Positions 1-11,231 of a DNA stretch of 64,000 nt are shown here, piece after piece. Both the position numbers and the translations under genes were made by a program. Source of the DNA: Ophiobolus disseminans (taxonomy: Eukaryota; Ascomycota; Dothideomycetes; Pleosporales; Phaeosphaeriaceae). The stretch's first letter is position 1; the number at the start of each line of letters is the position of its first letter. Location: contig MU006217.1 of assembly GCA_010093685.1 (NCBI GenBank), forward strand, positions 2,091,644 through 2,155,643, read 5' to 3'. The notes below the pieces were generated by a model that did no database searches, had not been told where the DNA came from, and saw only the letters and a program-made list of their open reading frames with translations.

Positions 1-345
1 TATCCAGCTACAGGTCCCTCGTGTAGGCTTTGGTAGTTGTGCTTTGTAGGCTTCGAGGTGATCCGGCCTATTCTTGAGACATTCAAGAAGATGCAGAGAG
101 AAGTCCCGCAAGTCAGCTACCGAGTCATTCCAAAGCACCTGTGATGAGTAGCCATAGGTGTATATTCGAGATCCCGGGAGGACGTCTGGAAGCAGGTCTT
201 GAAGCCATAGTGTTTCATTCTCATGTTGCCATGTCTTGTAAGCGTGTCCGTTTAAACCATGTATTGCCACGACATCCACTTCTATGAGGTCTTGGCTACC
301 ACCTGGCTGCACATTCTTATTGAGTAGGACTTGGGTTGTTGGAAA
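1..345 (-). CDS. NLR-like protein fragment (lipase-like N-terminus, NACHT-type linker), partial
   Basis: Seen: the minus strand is open from about 345 to the window edge and reads a typical start of the alpha/beta-hydrolase-like domain found in front of fungal NACHT proteins (VDVVAIHGLNGHAYKTW, then LPGSRIYTYGYSSQ). About 30 residues later it reads RGTCSWI, which resembles the segment just before a NACHT P-loop. Known: such proteins are fungal NOD-like receptors involved in nonself recognition. Odd: the hydrolase core with its Gly-x-Ser-x-Gly elbow, expected between the two motifs, is missing, so the gene may be internally deleted or of an unusual type. The frame closes upstream at a TAA with no ATG, so the start lies in an upstream exon or is lost. 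The NACHT and any repeat domain would lie outside the window. Confidence 0.5.
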
Positions 346-1775
346 TGCATCATATTGTACAAGATGTTACCAATTGAGGCCCTCACATAGCTCAAGATTC
401 CTGGTTTACTTGAGTCCCACGACGTCTGAGCGGTAGCCGGTTCAGTCTCGCTAACAATGTGAAAAGGTGTGACTAATTTCTTACGTGCCGTCGGTTCACC
501 GCGTACCTATGACTTTTCAAGGATTTATACGGCTCTTATCGGTATCACCTGCCACTAGTCAAAAATCAAAGCTTTGACAGGTAGCTTGCCCAGACATTCA
601 ACCTCTCAACCTGTAACCCCTCAACCCTTCTCCAGCCATAACGAAACTTCTCAGCACGATAGTTGTGATGCCAATCGAACAGTTTGGCGGGCCTTCGCAA
701 AGCTTCGGCGACCATGATCCGATCGACACGCGTCCCTTGGGACAATGAGATGCTCCAGCCTCTCCTTAGTATCGATACAACCATTCCCACCGAGCCTGAT
801 GAACAGCGCCCCGAGTCAAGCGGTGTTCCTTGGATGACGCACAAGGAGGGGGTGACTTTCCTCTAGGACTAGGTCTAGGCGTTGACGGAAGCCACGATGG
901 CATTAGGTCCTGGATAAATCGAAGCATGATAGGTGGCTCTGGCGGTTGCCGCTATCTTTCGGAAAGTTGAACGAACATTAACGGATCATCAAGGCCCTCC
1001 TTACTGTGCTATGATTCCTACAAAGCTGCTGCGTCAACATATTGGGGCCATACTAGCTGCCTTGAACTTGCGAGAATGCAGGCGTAGATCGATGCACTAT
1101 TTAGTGTCATCGATGGAATGGTATTCCATGTGTCTCTCTCCCTCTCCCTCTCCTGATTTCCTTTTGATGACAATCCGCATAATACACCCTTGCCAGCTAA
1201 GGTCCGTCCATTCGAGGTTGTCTTCGGACGCAGCCTTCGACTGCGTAAGGTTACCTAGGTACTTGCGCATTATGATATGGCCTCATTCACCGCATAAAGA
1301 GGCGATGTGATGCGCATTGTGAAGAAGAGGCGAGAAATCGACGTGCATGCAGAGAAGTCAGAGCAACACTAGCTTAGAATTTACCCCGCAAAAGGATTCG
1401 CACCTCCCATCGACTGCTTTCCTACACCAAAAAAACGCACTAACAGTTCCTGTCCAGAATGGGACCTCGGCTCTGCCGCCACATGTCCCGAAGATATCAG
1501 AAGGCTTTGTCAATATTATTCCTAGTAGGGAAGGTGGCAGCCAGGAACAGCAATCTAAATCCTGGACCATGACGCCCCAATACCTCTGATCTGCTGGGCA
1601 CACGGCGATAGCATGGTGGGGCCCAGGAAGCTTAATGATTCTCATCGCAACAATATATTTGCTTCACTCGGCGTCGCCCCGCTTCGCAAGCTCAGCTTCT
1701 AGCCTCGAGGATTGTGTTATTACCCTATATCACAACGCACGGACTCACCGAACCTAGCTCAGACTCCATTACAAA
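346..1775. other. No recognised gene
   Basis: Several short overlapping open frames on both strands, none with a family motif or convincing splice pattern. The last 60 bases are the probable promoter and leader of the carboxylesterase. Confidence 0.4.
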
Positions 1776-3646
1776 ATGCGAATCTTCTTGGTTTATTGTC
1801 TTCAGTTTGGTACCCTCGGTGTAGCTTCAGGTCATACTCACAAAGCACCGACAGCAACTATCGACACTGGCGTTGTTTTTGGTAAAGCCACGTTGCTGCC
1901 CGCTTCACTTGGACCAGTGCATCAGTTTCTGGGTATTCCATTTGCCCAGTCTCCACCAGAGCGGTTCTCTCCGGCAGAACCAGTCCGTTGGCTCACACAT
2001 CCTTTGGATGCTACAAAATGGAAACCAGCATGTCTCCAGCAGTTCCGATGTTTGTTCCCGACGAACACTGCTGTGCGATATATGATGTTGACCTGAGTAG
2101 ATCCTTTGACAGGATCGCTCTTCACACGATCCGTCTTCAATAATCCTCCGCCAGTTGAGTCTGAAGACTGCCTGTATCTCAATATATACGCTCCATCCGG
2201 TCCTCACGGAGGCCGGGGAAGAGCTGTTCTGTTCTGGATATTTGGCGGGTCACTACAGTTTGGTCATGCCGGTGAGTCGGTCAATCCTGACTGTAACATA
2301 ATACTCACAACCTCTCTAACAATCGTTTCAGGCCAGGCTGCGTACGATGGTAGCTCCTTCGCAGCATACGAGGACGTAGTTGTCGTGACATCCAACTATA
2401 GAACCAATCGTCAGCCTTCTAATCCCATGAAATGCAACAAAATCTAACACCCGTAGTCTTTGGCTTCCCAACCGACCCCGAACTTCCCGTGACAAAGCGA
2501 AATCTCGGCTTCCTCGATCAGCGTCTTGCCATGGACTGGGTGCAGCGCAACATTCACGCCTTTGGCGGCGATCCACGAAAAGTGACTCTTTTCGGCGAAA
2601 GCGCAGGCGGCTTCTCCATTGATGCCCACCTGACGGCCTTCCCATCCAACAGCTCACCCCCCTTCCGCGCCGCCATCCTCCAGAGCGGACAGTATACCTA
2701 TCGCTCGGCTCCACCAGTCTCCGGTGCCCCAGCCTGGTATAATCTGACGACGCAGCTCAGCTGCCCCGGCACCTTCGCCAACAACCTTACCTGCGTTCGC
2801 GCTGCAAACTCCACATCCATTCAATCCATCATTAACACCAACACCCTGATCTTCAGCCCAACCCCCGACAACGTCACATACGTCTCGGACCCGGCATCCC
2901 GCCGCCTCACTGGAAATATCGCGCGCATCCCCGTCCTCGGCGGCACAAATGCACAAGAAGGCCGGCTCTTCACCGTAAATCAGACGAATCTGACTTCGTA
3001 CTTGCAAAACACATTCGGCACCATCTCACCATCTCTAATCCCCGCCATCCGCGCAGCGTACACTTCCAACACTACGAACTCTACAATGTCGAATGCGACG
3101 AACTATGACACGATCGCGCGCATCTACACAGACTTTGTGTTCCAGTGCCCGCAAGCTCTGTGGGCTAATGCGACAGCAGCGGCCGGTATACCGACTTGGC
3201 GCTATTTTTTTAACGCGAGTTTTCCGAATACTCAACCTTATGCGAATTTAGGCGTTTACCATGCATCCGAGGTCGCCCTCGTATTTGGCACGTACGATAG
3301 GGCGAATACGACAACGCAGCAATATGCGCTGGGCCGGTATATGATGAGTGTGTGGGCGGCGTTTGCGAAGAATCCAGAGAGAGGCCCGGGGTGGAATGCA
3401 GTGGGGACGGGGAGAGAGGGGAAGGTCCTGGTGGGTGAATATGGGGAGGGTTTGGGCGGGGTTTATGGTGGTGGAAATGGGAGTGTTGTGACAGGGGATT
3501 GGAATTTGGGGGTTTTGGGAGATGTGGGAGATTTTAGAGGGAGTGGTGTCACCGTCTCGTCTCAAGGCGAAGTAGATGGCAAATGTGAGCTGTTTCGGGA
3601 GATTTTCGAGGGTGTAGTTGGGATGGAGGGTATGCCGTCGGCTTGA
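1776..3646 (+). CDS. Secreted type-B carboxylesterase/lipase
   Basis: Predicted to hydrolyse carboxylic esters outside the cell. Exons 1776-2049, 2101-2271, 2332-2409 and 2457-3646 join in phase across three introns of 51, 60 and 47 bp, giving 570 residues, usual for the family. A signal peptide covers about residues 1-20. The family signature SEDCLYLNIYAP is at about 112-123, the nucleophile elbow GESAGG has Ser223, and the likely triad partners are Glu342 (in GGTNAQEGRLF) and His443 (in VYHASE). Many N-x-S/T sites fit secretion. Odd: the oxyanion stretch reads FGGSLQFG, with Ser142 where the third Gly is usual. The C-terminal 80 residues are Gly-rich. The donor at 2410 gives NLFGFP, the expected family motif region. 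Substrate cannot be told from sequence. Confidence 0.9.
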
Positions 3647-3877
3647 AATTAGTTGGAACGGCGGAATAGTGGACCTTTTTCGTGCATTCTGGTCTATATA
3701 CAGCGTACTTTCAGAGTCATTCCATAAGTAGCGTGGATCAAAGGACGTACTGTAATAGACCCACCAGCAGCTGAAGATATTGATTGGCCAGAATCTAAAA
3801 TCCAGTATCCATCCACGGCACCAAGATACCACAACGCTCCCCTCCCACAATCTCAACACCACCCCACATCAGACTAT

Positions 3878-4675
3878 TCAATTCCCAGGTGTAGCCTACA
3901 CTTCAGTCAGCTCACTCCCCTCACCCTCCCCCCAAATCCACTTACATGCCACATCTCAATCACCACCGCACTCGTGCCCTCCCTCCTCAACACGCCCACA
4001 CCCACCACATCATTCAACCACGCATACGTGCCATTGCTGCCCGCTTCAAACTTCCCCCTCAGCATGGTGCGCCCATCAGGAAGCGGGAAGCCCTCGGTTT
4101 GGATGTAAATGTACGTGCCGTCGTCGGTGAGCAGGTTGTAGCGCGCATCGGGTCGGATGGCGCCATTGGCGTCGGTGAGGCGCCAGTCTGAGCCGGTGGG
4201 GAGGACGGAGCCTGGGTGTGTTAGCTAGACGAAGCAATGATTTGTATCATGGTATATGAAATCGTATGGATCCTCGCATCCTTGTTCATGTATTCTCAAG
4301 TCTTGATAGTGTTGCGAGGACATCCAGGGGTTTTGTCAAACTCTAGGTGATGGGACACGAAGTCTAGCAGAATGTAGTGGTGGATTGTGAGGGTGACGTC
4401 ATCGTGTGAACACGGCATGTGTATGTTTCGAAGACGACAGAGAAGAACTAGCGAGAGCAATATTTACCATTCATTCTCGGTCCCTTGAACGTCCCTCCCG
4501 TAATCGGAATGACTATACGTTCCTGGCCCGTCGGGATGGGGCCAAGTGAGAAGCGATTGCCCAACAATGCAGTCATGCTATAGAGCAGAGTCATTTTCGG
4601 CGCAATGGGGTCACTTTGCGCCATTACGATGGTGGCGAAGCTCGCGAGTGCAGGAAGAAAGTTGGAAAGAAACAT
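3878..4675 (-). CDS. Secreted DUF3237-family protein
   Basis: Function unknown; small beta-barrel-type family. Exons on the minus strand are 4675-4468, 4211-3946 and 3895-3878, joined in phase, giving 163 residues. A signal peptide (about 1-20, MFLSNFLPALASFATIVMAQ) is followed by the family hallmarks ITGGTFKGPRMNG, VLPTGSDW, ARYNLLTDDGTYI and RGKFEAG. The first intron (4212-4467, 256 bp) is much longer than others here and contains a TGACGTCA octamer at 4394; a missed small exon cannot be ruled out. The last exon adds only ATPGN. Without that last splice the frame would continue about a dozen residues to another stop. A TATA-like stretch lies about 75 bp upstream. Confidence 0.82.
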
Positions 4676-5227
4676 CGTGTGTAATCGCAAAGCGTTGGTG
4701 TATCTAGGTAAGACTAGCGTGTCCTGCACACTAGTGATATGTACCAAACTATATATACGCGTTTCGAGATGTAAAACCGAGGTCCTGGATGCCGATGTCA
4801 CGATCCGCAGGTGGGTCTGGCAGAGGTAGATCCAGGGTCTGGCCAAGTCGAGGAAAGCTGGGAAAGAACCCCGCATGTTGCGGCTAAAACGTCCCGTCTC
4901 GGGAGTTTGCTCGGTGAGGGTCGCAATCCTAGATGCAGCATGAAATGTTCACAATCAAAATATACTTTCCGAGACCATGGAATGAAAATTTGATGTTGCG
5001 GATTTACTCTAGGATGGAAGAAAAGGTCCAGTAAAAGTTTATTAAGTACAATTGTAGCCGCCGGAAATAACGAACCCGAAGTAGAAGAGAGAGAAGAAGA
5101 TTCGGTGTCCCAAGTATGTCCACCGTGATGTCGTCGATGCATTAAAGGTGTACTAATTCGAGTAAGAAATGCTTGAAGGAAAAGGGACCCGACACGCCTG
5201 CGGCCAAGCCCCGGCAACACGTCCTAC
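4676..5227. other. Intergenic, promoter of the DUF3237 gene
   Basis: No convincing gene. It holds the upstream region of the DUF3237 gene and the 3' flank of the PPxY gene. Confidence 0.5.
4750..4757 (-). promoter_or_regulatory. TATA-like box of the DUF3237 gene
   Basis: An alternating TATATATA stretch about 75 bp upstream of the minus-strand ATG at 4675. Assignment rests on position and composition only. Confidence 0.4.
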
Positions 5228-5989
5228 TCAGGGCGTGTACGCAGGCGGGGGATCGTGTTCGCCCAACTGCGTCGAAGCCACTGTGGGAGCATAGTGCGGT
5301 TGACCGCCGGGAGGATGCTGGTACGTCTCCCAGTTGTCGTCGACTGAATGGCCTCTCCAAGCCTGCTCCTCCGTAGCCATCGTGTATGTCAGCCCAGGAG
5401 ACGTAGGCGTCGCGCCGAATGCGGGCGTCGATACCGAGAATCCGGCATTGCCATATATGCCGTGTTGTGTAGCAGGCTGTAGCCCCCCCGACGCGATCCG
5501 TCGTGGCGGTACGACGGGAGCCTGGTCTTGAGGTAGATCAGACGGACGCCAGCCGTTGGCGATGGGCATGCGCGAGAGGGTTGCCAAAGAGTCGGTGCGT
5601 TGCAGGGACGGTTGTATGATGATCTCGGGCTTGCGTTCGGGTACGGGACGGCGTGGTATGTTGAATGTCTGAGCGTGACGCGGGGGGCATGGCCGAGGCT
5701 GCACGTGAGGCTGAGGCTGAGCCTGATAGGAAGGCTGGTGGTGTTGATACGGTTGGGGAGCTGAAGTCGCGTGGCAGGCATACTTTTGCGGCGGCATCAC
5801 CGGTTGCTGGCATGGCTGCGGTTGGTATTGAGGTTGCTGCTGGCCGTGGCCTGCTGGCTTTGCGCCTGGGAATGTGTTGTGACGCCTAGCCTCGACTTCA
5901 TCTTCCTGCCTCTTTCTCTCGTTCTTGTGCTTATAATGTCGGTGTATGAGGTAACCGCCGGCTACGAACTCTAAACCCCCGAAGATCAT
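5228..5989 (-). CDS. Proline/glutamine-rich protein with hydrophobic N-terminus and C-terminal PPxY
   Basis: Single-exon frame of 253 residues, family not recognised. Residues 1-16 are hydrophobic (IFGGLEFVAGGYLI) and are followed by a basic stretch (HRHYKHKNERKR). That arrangement suggests a short membrane anchor with the rest in the cytosol, or a membrane-associated helix. The middle is rich in Pro, Gln and His and likely disordered. The protein ends DPPPAYTP, which contains a PPxY motif, known to bind WW domains such as those of Nedd4/Rsp5 ubiquitin ligases. Inference: an adaptor or client that brings Rsp5 to a membrane. A TGACGTCA octamer sits 5 bp upstream of the ATG. The stop is TGA. 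Confidence 0.7.
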   Translation of the reverse strand: MIFGGLEFVAGGYLIHRHYKHKNERKRQEDEVEARRHNTFPGAKPAGHGQQQPQYQPQPCQQPVMPPQKYACHATSAPQPYQHHQPSYQAQPQPHVQPRPCPPRHAQTFNIPRRPVPERKPEIIIQPSLQRTDSLATLSRMPIANGWRPSDLPQDQAPVVPPRRIASGGLQPATQHGIYGNAGFSVSTPAFGATPTSPGLTYTMATEEQAWRGHSVDDNWETYQHPPGGQPHYAPTVASTQLGEHDPPPAYTP

Positions 5990-7318
5990 TGTGTGACGTC
6001 AGTCCGATACTTTGGTGGGTTAGACTCAGGTGGAGCGCTCAAGGAACGCAAAAAGCGAAATGTACAGATTCTAAGAGTGTTGTTGAGGTGGAAGAAGGGT
6101 GGACTGAGGCCATTATGGATGTTCTTTGCTCAGCCTCTCTTGTCCGACATGTGAGCCAGGAGCCATTGGTGCCGGACCGCCGTTCGTGGTGGCGGAGTCC
6201 GAGGTGCAGGATCGATGCTGCCCAATCACGGTAGGCGCAGCCCCTCGCTTAGCCGCCCAACCACAATCCTTCACCTTTGCTACCCTGTCATCGCGCTCTC
6301 CACTCCAGTCATCACAGTGAGACATCGGCATCCGGAACGAGACGGGCTTTCTTTTTCCCCATGCGAGCACAATTCATGCAGAAGTGCTGTACGGAAGCTT
6401 GCCTGAACCAAGCGACGGCCAGCGCCCACTGCCTCGAGCGTATGCTACCTTTGGGAGAAGAGTAACAGCGCCCAATTGTAAACTCCCAGTATTTTGGCTG
6501 CGGACGACTAAGGCTAGGACTACCAGCATAGCGATACAGGTAATGCCCAATGCACTCTGCAGGGGCTAGATAGAATTTGAAGAGGGTTAATCATAGTCTA
6601 CCTGACTAAGTCTGCAAACTCTGCTCAATGTTACAGTAGCCAATGCATCTTTCTTCTTTGCCAGCAAGCAGTCTGGCCGCTTTGACACCCTGGATTCTAC
6701 GTTGGACTACTGCATCCTTATCTTGATGCTTCAACTGATGTTCTGAGTTGTACGTCGTCCCTGCTCTTACCGTCATCAAAATACTGACCCAGTCTTCGTT
6801 GGTCTGCTTGTCGCAGATGATTCAAGGTAGCCTGTACAAGCATGCGGGTGATAGGACTTGCACGCAACCAACATGAGCGCTAACCTCCGGTACTTTGTAG
6901 TGTCGCCACTACCCTAGAGACTCGTGTTATAGCACCACCCCCATTCAGTGTCGCCGAATGGCTTAACTACACGTAATCATACTAAGAGCTTACAAGGTTT
7001 GAGCGGTCGGTGCTATGACACAAGTATCTCCGGTACTTATGTGACGCACTTGCAATGCTCGCTACGTTTTCATAAGCCGGCTTTGACTGGACGGTGTGGT
7101 GGCCGCTCACCGGCCGGTGCAAATGTTACCCCGCATTCCACCACCAGGCTCCTGCGAGGTCCTAACCTTCACACAACTCACTTTCCACGACTCACGTTGT
7201 TCCCTCGATTGTTTGTGTCCTAGAAGAACCCATCAGCACATTCCCAGAAACTGACCGTTGCCTCTGAGCACACACCACCTAACGCCGCGCGGAATTCTTC
7301 CAGACTCTGTGGAACAGG
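5990..7318. other. Gene-free stretch
   Basis: About 1.3 kb with only short frames and no recognised motif. It begins with the CRE-like octamer and ends at the leader of the HET pseudogene. Confidence 0.4.
5994..6001. promoter_or_regulatory. CRE-like octamer TGACGTCA
   Basis: A perfect palindrome that bZIP factors of the ATF/CREB type recognise, five bases upstream of the PPxY gene's ATG, so in its 5' leader or at the promoter edge. Function is inferred from the motif alone. Confidence 0.35.
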
Positions 7319-9377
7319 ATGGATCAGGTCAACATCACAGTGACAGGACACGATTCTGCTGGAGTACATTAGGAGTTTCAGACTATATCTGCCGAGGACG
7401 TTTGCAAACGCTGCTTCATGGTTCCCTGGTCGAACCTCTCGCAGCTTGACAATCAGATCACTCTATTCACAATCAATGAGACAGTGAGGGCATGGGATAC
7501 TTCGTCTTGCAGAATATGTCGCCTTCTGAAGGCATCACTTGCCGACGGGTCTCCCTGCGACTCGAGACCATCTATGCAGGTGTTACGGACTCCAATATTC
7601 CGGGCTGTCGATTAATCTGTTTCTTGTCGATTCCGTCTACTGGAGACCGATGCTAGATGTTATCACTTCCCACAGACTATCGAAGTGCGCCCTCTCAATC
7701 ATGAAGCTGCTCAAGATCAGCTTCCGAAGTGGAACTCAGAGCACGTGAACTACTTCTTGATAAAGAGTTGGATCGACGAGTGCGCCTCGACTCATCCGTG
7801 GTGCAATCCGAACTTGCAGGAATCGTTGATCAATTTCCGTGTGATTGATTGTGAGAGCCGTATAGTTGTACGAGCTCCACGTGATTGTTTATTTGTTGCG
7901 CTCTCGTATGTTTGGGGTCATTTTGCCCAACCCGAGGTGTCAACGACAACAAGCCTAGGTGATAACTTACCTCGTACGGTTGAGGACAGCGTGACAGCAA
8001 CTCAACGGCTTGGTTATCAGTATTTGTGGATCGACAGGCTAGTACGTTCGATAATTCTGAACACTTGAACTGCAACTAATAGGGTAGTGCATTAATCAAG
8101 CACGCACCATGGATAAGCATACGCAAATTCAGCAAATGGGTACTATATACTCCGCAGCACAACTAACACTTATAGCTTGCGCTGGTGGGGATTCAACCTA
8201 TGGACTCTCTGGTGCGACCCATTCACGTATCTCGCTATGGGCTTTTGAGCATCTGGACTCTGCTAATCTAATGGTCTAACCGATGGCAGGTGTCTACGAC
8301 ATGTATTCATCAGAATGGCTGTCTCGAGCATGGACTTATCAGGAAGGCTATCTGTCGAGGCGAAGGCTCTTTTTCACTGGGAAACAAGCAGTATACATCT
8401 GTGAATCATCTGTCAAGTATGAGCTACAGATGGAAACACAAAGCTTATCTCGAGAAGATCTTTGGCCATTGCAGGGCGCTTTCCCTTCCATAGACTATGA
8501 AATTGCGATCTCATTGAAGCAGATGCTACAATAGTACTGTTGCCGACATTTGGGTTTCCAAGAGGATGCGCTAAACGCTATGGTGGGTGCGCTGAACATC
8601 CTCGAAGAGTAAAAACTTCCTGTTCGACACTTGTTCGGAACTCCGTTCTTTAAGGAACGCGGCAAAAGCCAAAAGCCGCCTACGTGTTTGATGTACTGGG
8701 AATATCAATTTCCATGCCCGCGCAGACCCGGATTTCCCAGCTGGTCTCAGCTGGGATGGCAAGGAACCATCCTTTTTTGCCAACAGACCATGCTTTCGTG
8801 CCCGATGGAACCAATGCTCAGAATCAGTAACGGTCATCAATCTTACTCCCTAGAATCGTTAATAGAGATGGACACCACTTCATACCGCGCGATCTATCCG
8901 ACCTTTTCACGGCTACTTGAAGTTTCCACATAGACAATGAGATTGTCGTTGAAAAGCATCGAATGGGACTTCACGGACCCCAACACATTGTACAATGACA
9001 ACAGGATTAATCTCATACTCGCCTGGAGCGAAGATACCCCAATATGCGTCCATACATACTGGGACGACAATGCATTTGACCCTAGCCAGTATTCTTCCCT
9101 CCTTTGCGCCAATATTCTCGACCACACGGACGGTTGCTCCACTCCAGGTCTATTTGATTCAGTATTTCTTGTTCTCAAGGACGAGGGTGACCATTATGAG
9201 CGCGTGGGAATTTTCCAGCTCTCTGGTCGTGCGGAGTCACAATCAAAGTCCAAAAGCAAACTTTGTCGTGACAAAAACGGGACGTTATGGGAACCGAATG
9301 CGTCGTTCACTCAGAAGGCAGGAAAGTCTCCTCCTTGGATGCAGTATACAAAGATGCAGACTTTCAAGCTCGGCTAG
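7319..9377 (+). pseudogene. HET-domain (heterokaryon incompatibility) pseudogene
   Basis: HET proteins trigger incompatibility cell death on nonself contact. The frame from the ATG at 7319 shows, in order, the N-terminal Cys motif (DVCKRCF, SSCRICRLL), ALSYVWG, YQYLWIDRL-CINQ, QMGTIYSAAQLTLIACAG, SEWLSRAWTYQEG-LSRRRL and GFPSWSQLGWQG. Two introns still splice cleanly in phase (8042-8087 and 8227-8289). The frame is broken only by nonsense codons: TAG 7370, TAA 7613, TAG 8532, TAA 8610 and TAG 8931. No frameshift is needed. Each stop is one C-to-T step from a Gln codon. Reading past the TAG at 9375 stays somewhat protein-like, so the true 3' end is uncertain. It cannot make a full product unless read through. 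Confidence 0.85.
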
Positions 9378-9817
9378 GCTCTCGAATGGATGCTGCCTTT
9401 TCCCCGCATATCGATCGACCATGACCTACCTCTCCGAGATTGGATTTTGCCACGATAACGTCTTGGCTTGTCCACTTTCCTGCCTACGGTGGTATTCAAA
9501 GGCAGCCTCGTAAGTATTTGGCTCCCCGAAGTATGGGAGAGCAGTGTTTGTCAACCGCACCAGTGAGCAAGACCTCACTGACACTAGCAGCACTCGTCCC
9601 AGCCTTGCAATGCATCATCAAGCGTGCAAGAGATTGAATTCACGGTCATTGAATCTAACAGATCGGGGTATAAGATTCTAATCCTTTCGGACTAGTGATC
9701 CTCGTTTTCATGAATAGCATTTGATGCCCATTTCCGACCACGAGTTCTCCTAAGGTACCCACCACTGCTCCTGCTAGCTAGCCATCTGACTCCAGTCTAT
9801 ACACATTGACATCTCCG
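9378..9817. other. Gene-poor gap, possible HET 3' remnant
   Basis: The first 150 bases may be residual HET C-terminal coding sequence containing a further TAA. The remainder shows nothing recognisable. Confidence 0.3.
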
Positions 9818-10429
9818 TCACTTCTTCGCAACCATTATGCAGATATCATATACCTCGGGGCCAATATCTCCCAGCCCAATTGTCTGCAACCAGCTCAACC
9901 CTTCAGGATACACAATCAAGCCCATGAATCCAGACCGCGGAATCCAGTCCTCCTTCGCGCTCGCCCTGATTATGATGGTCAACTGCGGCGTTGACGCCGC
10001 ATGATAGTTCATACCCTGCACGCACTCCATGAAGTACTTCCTCCACGCCGGATTCTTGTGGATGTTGACGAGCCGATCAAGTGCAGGTTGCATATGCTGT
10101 GAGCTTCGGAACGATAACTAGAAATTGAGCAGGCTGTCGATGCGTTCAATGAAGCGGGCTAGTTTGCGGAGTTCTCCGTCGATGATTATGCGCAGCTTGC
10201 CGTTGCTTTGTGGCGAAAAATCGTAGAAATCGGCGAGGTACTGTTCGATGTTGTCGTCGGAGAGGTGGCGTACTTCTATCTGCGTGGCGTCTTGATGGAG
10301 CGGGAGAGTTTCCGCGCGTAACTTTCGACAAGCTTGGGTGAAGCCTAGAGACTGCCGCTCCATTGCGGCCCATGTAGACGGGACTTTTGTGCGCTCTGCA
10401 CTAGGCAAAGATGGGGAAGCTGTCAGCAC
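9818..10429 (-). pseudogene. ELRNRIY-family gene, copy A, truncated and with nonsense
   Basis: Minus-strand frame carrying the family core LGFTQACRKLRAETLPLH (compare CRQLRAE in copies B, D and E) and the family C-terminal region (RASAKEDWIPRSGF, like RASEKEQWMPATR in copy B). One in-frame TAG at 10118-10120 splits it. The two parts share the same frame. The first exon and the ELRNRIY motif itself are not found upstream, so the 5' end is lost or unrecognisable. Known: such proteins are abundant in dothideomycetes and related to 2EXR/F-box-like proteins, function unknown. Confidence 0.6.
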
Positions 10430-11231
10430 GGCACCTTAGTTCACACAGTACATGTGAACTGCATCCTCATGTGACCCTTAGTCACCTGCTTACTCAGCCT
10501 AGTTCTGTATATGATCGCTGTCTGTAGCTCTCTCAATACAACAACCTTCTCCCTCTTTTCTGCCCTGTCTCTCACGTCCGACAAAAGCATTGACCTGTGG
10601 GATACGAAGCTCGACCGTTATTACTTTGATGACGTGCGCGTAAATGTGATTGTGGATTTCTACGGAACAATGGATATCGGCAGTTATTTGCGACAACAAG
10701 ACGCTGGCTGAGGCTACAAACCTCCCGGGAGCTGCAGCAGGCTCGATGCCTGCCTAGACTCTGCGCAAAGGTCAAGTTTGCGAGTTTGAGCTTCTACAAG
10801 ACGTTACTATGATGATAATTGGTGCATGGCGAAGGGGTTCGTTCGGGACGGCGCATTGTTGCGGCGAAAGGCGTGTGGGGTGAGGGCAGCAAACAGAGGC
10901 CCGTGAGGACGGAAGGAGTGACAGCGTACTAATTCCAGAAACGTCTTCAACTGCGAGACACGACATCCTGCAATCTTCAAACGACGCAAATACAATTTCA
11001 ACGAAAATACGATGTGGATCTATCAATTGACAACACAATTTGCGATGATACGGAGGTCTCCAGTCGCGTGCGCTCAGCCACTGTCCACAGCCCGAAGACC
11101 CACGGCATCACTTTCACATGCTGTATCAATCTAGGATTACTCAAAACATTTCCAAGATCTGCTGTGCTGATATCATTTCCCTTCCTTGTTCGCCTCCATC
11201 TTGAAGCACGAAAGTCTGCCTACCCCAGAGC
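10430..11231. other. Gene-poor gap
   Basis: About 800 bp with short frames only. No remnant of the missing 5' end of copy A could be recognised. Confidence 0.35.

Noticed and set aside
8042..8289. In-frame stops at the HET intron positions as extra lesions
   Set aside because: Both are removed by introns with good GT-AG signals and correct phase (8042-8087 and 8227-8289), so they are not mutations.
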